A stretch of DNA of 34,921 nucleotides from a virus, in IMG/VR virus record IMGVR_UViG_3300042564_000660, positions 1-34,921 of that record, one strand, 5' to 3'. The translations under genes were made by a program, and so were the position numbers. A model generated the notes under the pieces. It did not search any database. It was not told the DNA's origin and saw only the letters and a list, made by a program, of their open reading frames with translations. This document shows positions 31,168-34,921 of the stretch, piece after piece; position 1 is the stretch's first letter; each line of letters opens with the position of its first letter.

Positions 31168-31203
31168 GTGGCTCCACGACAGTAAGCGCAATGGTGGCTC
31201 CAC
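31168..31203. repeat. Two direct copies of the dyad GTGGCTCCAC before the capsid gene
   Basis: Identical 10-base units lie at 31168-31177 and 31194-31203, 26 bases apart. Each is itself an inverted repeat (GTGG/CCAC). They lie in the capsid leader, 45-80 bases before the ATG, and could be activator or repressor sites. Confidence 0.55.
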
Positions 31204-31232
31204 TCAATCGCACAATTCAATTATGGCACAAT

Positions 31233-31270
31233 AAAAAACGGCCTAAATGCTTCCCCACATTTAAGCCGTT
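31233..31270 (-). terminator. Intrinsic terminator after the prohead protease gene
   Basis: A 13-base stem (AACGGCTTAAATG/CATTTAGGCCGTT, one G-U pair) with an 8-base loop is followed by TTTTA in the transcript. The rest of 31123-31283 holds the dyad repeats and no gene. Confidence 0.9.
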
Positions 31271-31283
31271 CTTTGTATTTAGA

Positions 31284-31991
31284 TTAAAACGCTTTAAGCA
31301 TTAAGTCAAGTTGTTTTCGCTTAATTTCTAACAGGTCAAAATTTTCAGTTTTATCTTCGCGCAACTTACCAACAACAGTTGTAAGAATTTCTGCTTGGCT
31401 TTCCGTTAGATTCTGACCTTCTTCTAGGCGAATCATGGCATCTGCTAAAACGTCTGCATCTACAAGGGTTCTAGTTGCCAGAATGTCAATAGTTCTTACA
31501 TCGGCAGTTGTAGCTTCATAGGCAGGAAAACCGGTAACAACGGAAACTTCGTGTAAACGAATTTGGTGCAGTTCACGAGTTGCGCCGTCTTGACTCCACT
31601 TATCACCATTGGGTGGAACGCTAAAGCCAAAGCTCATTGAGTGAACGTCACCACGTTGCATGAGAATAGATAAGTCTTTGCCACTTGTTGTTTCTGGCAA
31701 CTTTGCTTCTGCTAATAACCCGGTTGAATCTTCGATTAACTTCAAAGTTCCTGACCTCGTAGAAGCTAAAACATGATCAGTATTGTGATTCATAAACATC
31801 TTGACTTCATTGCGTGTTTTAAGAGAACGATTGAAAGCACCCTCACGAATAACTTCAGTGAATGGCAATGGCTCTGACGGGGAATTGAAAACGGCAGCAT
31901 AACCCCGGAATGTCATTTTGTCTGCACTTGCTTCACCGTCAAAATTTAATTCAAAATTGACTGGACTGTTTCTACGTTCAACGATTTTCAA
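31284..31991 (-). CDS. Prohead protease, HK97 gp4/U35 family
   Basis: 235 residues from TTG 31991, chosen because GGAG lies five bases upstream; a longer frame to 32036 would start inside a terminator. FRGYAAVFNSPSEPLPFTEVIREGAF is the family start, MFMNHN gives the catalytic His (H69) and GDVHSMSFGF the catalytic Ser (S118). The C-terminal 60 residues are helical. It cleaves the delta domain of the capsid protein encoded next. Confidence 0.93.
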   Translation of the reverse strand: MKIVERRNSPVNFELNFDGEASADKMTFRGYAAVFNSPSEPLPFTEVIREGAFNRSLKTRNEVKMFMNHNTDHVLASTRSGTLKLIEDSTGLLAEAKLPETTSGKDLSILMQRGDVHSMSFGFSVPPNGDKWSQDGATRELHQIRLHEVSVVTGFPAYEATTADVRTIDILATRTLVDADVLADAMIRLEEGQNLTESQAEILTTVVGKLREDKTENFDLLEIKRKQLDLMLKAF

Positions 31992-32034
31992 AATGACTCC
32001 AATTTTACTTAATCTGTTGTTTCTATTTTGGCAC

Positions 32035-32063
32035 AAAAAAATGACGGTATCTCTACCGCCATT
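32035..32063 (-). terminator. Intrinsic terminator after the 75-residue gene
   Basis: A 10-base stem (one G-U pair) with a GAGA tetraloop is followed by seven T residues. It isolates the small gene upstream from the protease gene. Confidence 0.92.
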
Positions 32064-32071
32064 CTATTTCT

Positions 32072-32299
32072 TTATTTAGAAGATGCTTTTATTTTGAAAG
32101 GTTTTCCAATTTTTTCCCCAGCAGGCATAATTGCAACAATCGAAGGATAAGGAGTTTCACCAAATTCCTCTTTTTTAGCAATTTGCTGATAAGTCACATA
32201 ACCGGAATTGCTTACTTTAATAACTTTGTAGAAATTGTAAGATTTTGCGCCATTACTGGAGTAAACAATCTGACCTACTTGTGGAGCAGGGGTTTTCAT
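32072..32299 (-). CDS. 75-residue accessory (moron-type) protein
   Basis: Basic, beta-rich small protein (QVGQIVYSSNGAKSYNFYKVIKV, then GYVTYQQIAKK) with a KAxGK-type Lys-rich end; an SH3/KOW-like barrel is conceivable. It lies between its own promoter (32330-32358) and a terminator (32035-32063), the classic layout of a moron. It has GGCGGTG as ribosome site. Its base composition is more AT-rich than the structural genes, suggesting separate origin. Function unknown. Confidence 0.75.
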   Translation of the reverse strand: MKTPAPQVGQIVYSSNGAKSYNFYKVIKVSNSGYVTYQQIAKKEEFGETPYPSIVAIMPAGEKIGKPFKIKASSK

Positions 32300-32329
32300 A
32301 TAATCACCGCCTAATTTGTCCTACGATTA

Positions 32330-32358
32330 ATTATCTCAAAACGTATAACAAATGTCAA
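32330..32358 (-). promoter_or_regulatory. Moron promoter 3
   Basis: TTGACA (32358-32353), 17-base spacer, GATAAT (32335-32330), then GTAGGACAAA in the leader. It begins two bases after the stop of the 72-residue gene and has the same 16-base core as promoters 1 and 2. Confidence 0.8.
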
Positions 32359-32359
32359 T

Positions 32360-32578
32360 CTAAAAGGCGTTAGGAAACAGGGTTTTTGCCACATTTGATG
32401 AAATTTTCACTAATGTTGGCTCACCTTCTGATAGATATTTGAAAAATAACTCTGATTTAAGCCATTTTCCTTCAGATTCGTTCCAGATTTCTTCAGCATA
32501 ATTAGTCGAGCTTGAATCATGCCTATAAATGTTGATAATTTTGTCACTATCAATTGTTGATTTTCCGTAATAGATCAT
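32360..32578 (-). CDS. 72-residue protein after the RelA/SpoT-like gene, immunity candidate
   Basis: An acidic, aromatic-rich small protein (IINIYRHDSSSTNYAEEIW, KWLKSELFFKYLSEGEP) with GAGG before ATG 32578. It begins 26 bases after the RelA/SpoT-like gene and before promoter 3, so it is co-transcribed with that gene. Immunity or antitoxin genes often lie exactly here and are small and acidic. No family is recognised, and the immunity role is an inference from position. Confidence 0.7.
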   Translation of the reverse strand: MIYYGKSTIDSDKIINIYRHDSSSTNYAEEIWNESEGKWLKSELFFKYLSEGEPTLVKISSNVAKTLFPNAF

Positions 32579-32604
32579 TTTTTACCTCAATTTGATCTTA
32601 ATGG

Positions 32605-34041
32605 TCAAGATGCAGGTTGTAAAACTGGGGAACCTATAAGTCCCAATGTGCTTAAGTCTGTTGGGTTTTGAACAGAATCCCAATTTGCTGCCATTTCTCT
32701 TTCAAGAGCTGATTTTCTCTCTTTTGAAGTTTTCGGTAACCTGTGTTCTTCATAAAGTTGGTGGTTTTTTGTTTCCTTAAGTTTGAAGCTAGCTTTTGTG
32801 TGAAATTGCAATTCAAATTTTTGACCATCTGGGGAAACTGCTGAAACATTAACTCCCTTGTAAATGTTTCCTTCTTGCCAGTAATTTTTAACTTTTAATG
32901 TGTAACCTTCAGCAGCTAGTTCGTCAATTGTTTCTTTAGTTCCTGAAGAGTAGTTACTTTCTGAAAGTGCCATAGTGTATCTAACAGAATCGCCAATATC
33001 TGCTGCTGCTGCCTTGGTATCACCACCAAATTCTTCTTTTGCTTTATCATCTATTTTTCGTGCCATAGATTCTGTGCCTTTGATTTTGTATTCTAAGCCG
33101 ATTAACTCACCGCCAGCATTTTCACTTAATGACTGCATTTTTTGAGTTATTGCCGGTTCTGCTGCAATAGCCTTAGCTTGAAGTTTTTTGGATTCAGCCA
33201 TTGCACCTGAGCTAACGCCCTTACCACCGCCTGAAGCGTGTGATTTTTGGTCGTGCTTTCCGCTTAAATGTCGCTCTTCATTGCGTATTCTTTCTGCAAC
33301 TCTTTGTGCGTATTCCATAGCAGCTGTGGCTCTTGCCTTAGATGGGCCACTTCCCCAAAGTAAATGAGCTACAACTCCTGCACTTGGGTAGTTATCTGAG
33401 TTAGGGTCCGCATCTGGTGAATCTAAATCGCCTAAATGACGAGCTATCCAAGCAGCTGTTCGAATCCATTTGTCATCTGAAACTTGACCATCTGCCATAA
33501 GTCGTGCTTCGCGTATCGTTTTATCAACTAGACCATCGCCACCCTTGCCATCTGCGTAGTATTCAAGCCCACGTCTAGCAGCAGCTCGCATGTAGGCAGG
33601 TGCATTTTGATTTATTGCGCGTAGGTCATCTTCATCTTCATCTTCATTTGTGTAATCCTCTGGCTGCCAAGCGTTACAGTAATAACCGCCATCCACGAAT
33701 TCATCCCATTTTTCACACCATGCTTTATCCCCTGCTTCATTGACACGGGACTCATCGTAGAAATAGCAGTTCCCACAAGCACGACCTTCTGGAACGTCAT
33801 TTGCTAGTGCTGGTCTGTAATTTTCAGGCAGTTCGCGGTAGCCCGTCATCATGGGTTTTGCTTTTTTCATCTTGTGCTTCTTACGTTCACCGCCGGGTTC
33901 CATTTCCTCAGCTAGTGATACGGCAACCATCTGATCTATTGCATCCTGCTTAGTTGTATGGCAACCAATAACTTCGCCATCCTCTTTAGTAGTTGCCCAG
34001 CCTGAGCAACCTTCTGCGCTATCTGTTATGAAGTACGGCAT
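32605..34041 (-). CDS. Head-region multidomain protein ending in a RelA/SpoT-like (alarmone-synthetase-fold) domain
   Basis: 478 residues from ATG 34041 (TAATG with the upstream gene). Residues 1-48 are a small CSGWA...GCH domain often attached to phage head proteins. C89/C92/C109/C122 could bind metal. Residues 147-255 (MRAAARRGLEYYADGKGGDGL, YPSAGVVAHLLWG) are another phage head-associated module. A HLSGKHDQKSHA linker (258-269), seen before C-terminal toxin domains in phage head proteins, leads to residues ~310-435: YKIKGTESMARK, ADIGDSVRYT (D348), NIYKGVNV (Y394), FELQFHT (E410, Q412) and NHQLYEEH (H427), which follow the RelA/SpoT synthetase pattern. Activity is inferred. Confidence 0.7.
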   Translation of the reverse strand: MPYFITDSAEGCSGWATTKEDGEVIGCHTTKQDAIDQMVAVSLAEEMEPGGERKKHKMKKAKPMMTGYRELPENYRPALANDVPEGRACGNCYFYDESRVNEAGDKAWCEKWDEFVDGGYYCNAWQPEDYTNEDEDEDDLRAINQNAPAYMRAAARRGLEYYADGKGGDGLVDKTIREARLMADGQVSDDKWIRTAAWIARHLGDLDSPDADPNSDNYPSAGVVAHLLWGSGPSKARATAAMEYAQRVAERIRNEERHLSGKHDQKSHASGGGKGVSSGAMAESKKLQAKAIAAEPAITQKMQSLSENAGGELIGLEYKIKGTESMARKIDDKAKEEFGGDTKAAAADIGDSVRYTMALSESNYSSGTKETIDELAAEGYTLKVKNYWQEGNIYKGVNVSAVSPDGQKFELQFHTKASFKLKETKNHQLYEEHRLPKTSKERKSALEREMAANWDSVQNPTDLSTLGLIGSPVLQPAS

Positions 34042-34307
34042 TAGTATTGTGTCTGCCTTAACCAAGAAATGAGATGAGAACCAGATTCTGAAATAGCATA
34101 AAGCGATTCACCGGGATTAAGAACCAATTCAACACTGTCTAATTTTTGCAATGCAAGACCATTTCCGATAGTCACAGAACCGTTCCCAATAAACAATTGT
34201 TTTGTGTTATCCATGTTATGAATGTGCAGGCGTGACGGATTTGGGGAAATGCCATCTATTAACTGCGCGGACGTTCCTATTGTTTGTTGCCCAGATGTAA
34301 TCGCCAT
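34041..34307 (-). CDS. Small beta-rich structural-type protein
   Basis: 88 residues from ATG 34307 with AAGGA upstream. It consists of beta strands: SAQLIDGISPNPSRLHIHNM, KQLFIGNGSVTIGNGLALQKLDSVELVLNPGESLYAIS, ending HLISWLRQTQY. The LFIGN...NGL...LDSVEL...PGE..YA pattern recurs in many phage genomes near head genes and looks like a decoration or fibre-associated fold. Exact function unknown. It is coupled to the next gene. Confidence 0.75.
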   Translation of the reverse strand: MAITSGQQTIGTSAQLIDGISPNPSRLHIHNMDNTKQLFIGNGSVTIGNGLALQKLDSVELVLNPGESLYAISESGSHLISWLRQTQY

Positions 34308-34315
34308 CAAAATCC

Positions 34316-34921
34316 TTAGAGCATTAGAAGCAAGTCTGCTTCATCTTCTAGTATTGACCATTCTACTTGCGCTTGAACGCTAATAGAGAATGCTGGACTT
34401 AGTGCAGAAGTTGTAGCCGTAATTGTTGCAGGCATTCTTACAGGTCGCGCTGGTGGTGTTTCTACAATTACAGGCGTTGTTGGCTGCGGTAGTGGCTCAA
34501 CCTTTGGCTGGCGTATTGGTGGTGCAGGGTATGGGCGGTTAGAACCGTAAACGGCTTTCTCTGGTTCTGGTGGTGTCGGCGGTATAACAGTTGCATTAGC
34601 CGTAGCTTGTAATTCACCAAGAGAACCCATAAATACGGGTTTAATAGTTGGCAGGCTGTTTGCCGTTGCAGTCATTGCGCCTAGCTCAGATGCAGCCGTT
34701 GCAATGTGTGTAACTGTTGCACTTACAGCGTTAGCAAGATCACCAAGAGGAGCATCTAATACCGGCAGAATTTGTGGAATAGTTGTAGCTGTGGAATTCA
34801 TAGACCCTAGCGATGCAGTAGATGAAGCCGTGTGGCTTACCCCTGAAATGCTTGAACTGGTCAATGCTCCTAAAGCACTAGATGCAGAAACTACGACATT
34901 TGGCGTAGATGCAATGCTTGC
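34316..34921 (-). CDS. Proline/alanine-rich 21-residue-repeat protein, N-terminus cut by window edge
   Basis: The frame is open to base 34921; the first visible possible start (TTG 34864) is not needed, since 19 further codons precede it. From residue ~17 the sequence is a tandem 21-residue repeat beginning LG[ADES][LM] (LGAL, LGSM, LGDL, LGAM, LGEL), pairs of which make a 42-residue unit with inner matches such as VSHTASSTAS/VTHIATAASE. A Pro-rich segment (TPPEPEK to PARPVRMP) and a short C-terminal domain follow. It may be a fibrous virion protein. Position between portal-type and protease genes supports a head-surface role. Confidence 0.65.
   Translation of the reverse strand, partial: ASIASTPNVVVSASSALGALTSSSISGVSHTASSTASLGSMNSTATTIPQILPVLDAPLGDLANAVSATVTHIATAASELGAMTATANSLPTIKPVFMGSLGELQATANATVIPPTPPEPEKAVYGSNRPYPAPPIRQPKVEPLPQPTTPVIVETPPARPVRMPATITATTSALSPAFSISVQAQVEWSILEDEADLLLML

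Noticed and set aside
1-34921. Direct closure of the window ends to give one continuous gene
   Set aside because: Joining base 1 to base 34921 gives a stop after about 14 codons in the Gp80-like frame and does not match the frame of the repeat protein; only a short GCATCTAC match is shared near both ends.

Overview
The window looks like nearly all of one tailed-phage (siphovirus-type) genome. Every supported gene lies on the minus strand, so the text below follows transcription from high to low coordinates. A host in the Actinobacteria is inferred from two WhiB-type Fe-S regulators, a P27-type small terminase, an actinophage-style metallophosphoesterase and Rad52-like/RusA/SSB set, and many TTG/GTG starts. 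By eye the GC content is only moderate (mid 40s %), which would suit a low-GC aquatic actinobacterium better than a soil one; this is an inference. I saw no tRNA, CRISPR array, IS element, integrase or attachment site, and no gene-free stretch longer than about 170 bases.

Head module (34921-24900): a truncated 21-residue-repeat protein, a small beta-rich protein, a 478-residue protein ending in a RelA/SpoT-like domain, two small genes, the HK97-type prohead protease and the major capsid protein. A four-gene sugar cassette (three glycosyltransferases and an NAD-dependent epimerase) follows, then two small accessory genes, a gp6-like connector and a tail-terminator-like gene. Tail module (24493-16960): tail tube, frameshifted tail chaperone, gp10-like protein, an intruding primase-like gene, tape measure, minor tail protein, and a duplicated fibre plus 71-residue-protein cassette. 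Lysis and envelope module (16919-14350): holin, secreted proline-rich protein, two-TM protein, M23 endopeptidase, secreted protein, TM/coiled-coil protein.

Early and replication module (14307-4405): HTH-like protein, metallophosphoesterase, RHH protein, replication initiator with internal iterons, loader-like protein, WhiB, a run of tiny zinc-ribbon and membrane proteins, Rad52-like annealing protein, RusA, second WhiB, SSB, HNH proteins, DNA methyltransferase and an HslV/proteasome-like Ntn hydrolase. Packaging module (4295-1): ParB-like nuclease, TerS, TerL, a 45-residue membrane protein, portal and a truncated Gp80-like structural protein. Portal at one end and protease/capsid at the other, in the same direction, suggest a circularly permuted map opened inside the head module.

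Most genes overlap by ATGA or TAATG and so are translationally coupled. The head module is different. Strong intrinsic terminators lie on both sides of the capsid gene, and small accessory genes carry their own near-identical promoters (TTGACATTTGTTATAC core). The points of most interest are a possible virion-linked RelA/SpoT-type effector with a candidate immunity gene, the repeated moron promoter, a phage HslV-like protease, lambda-like iterons inside the initiator gene, and a primase-like gene with a predicted leaderless promoter inside the tail module. At least seven genes shorter than 60 codons were found in the gaps and are listed.
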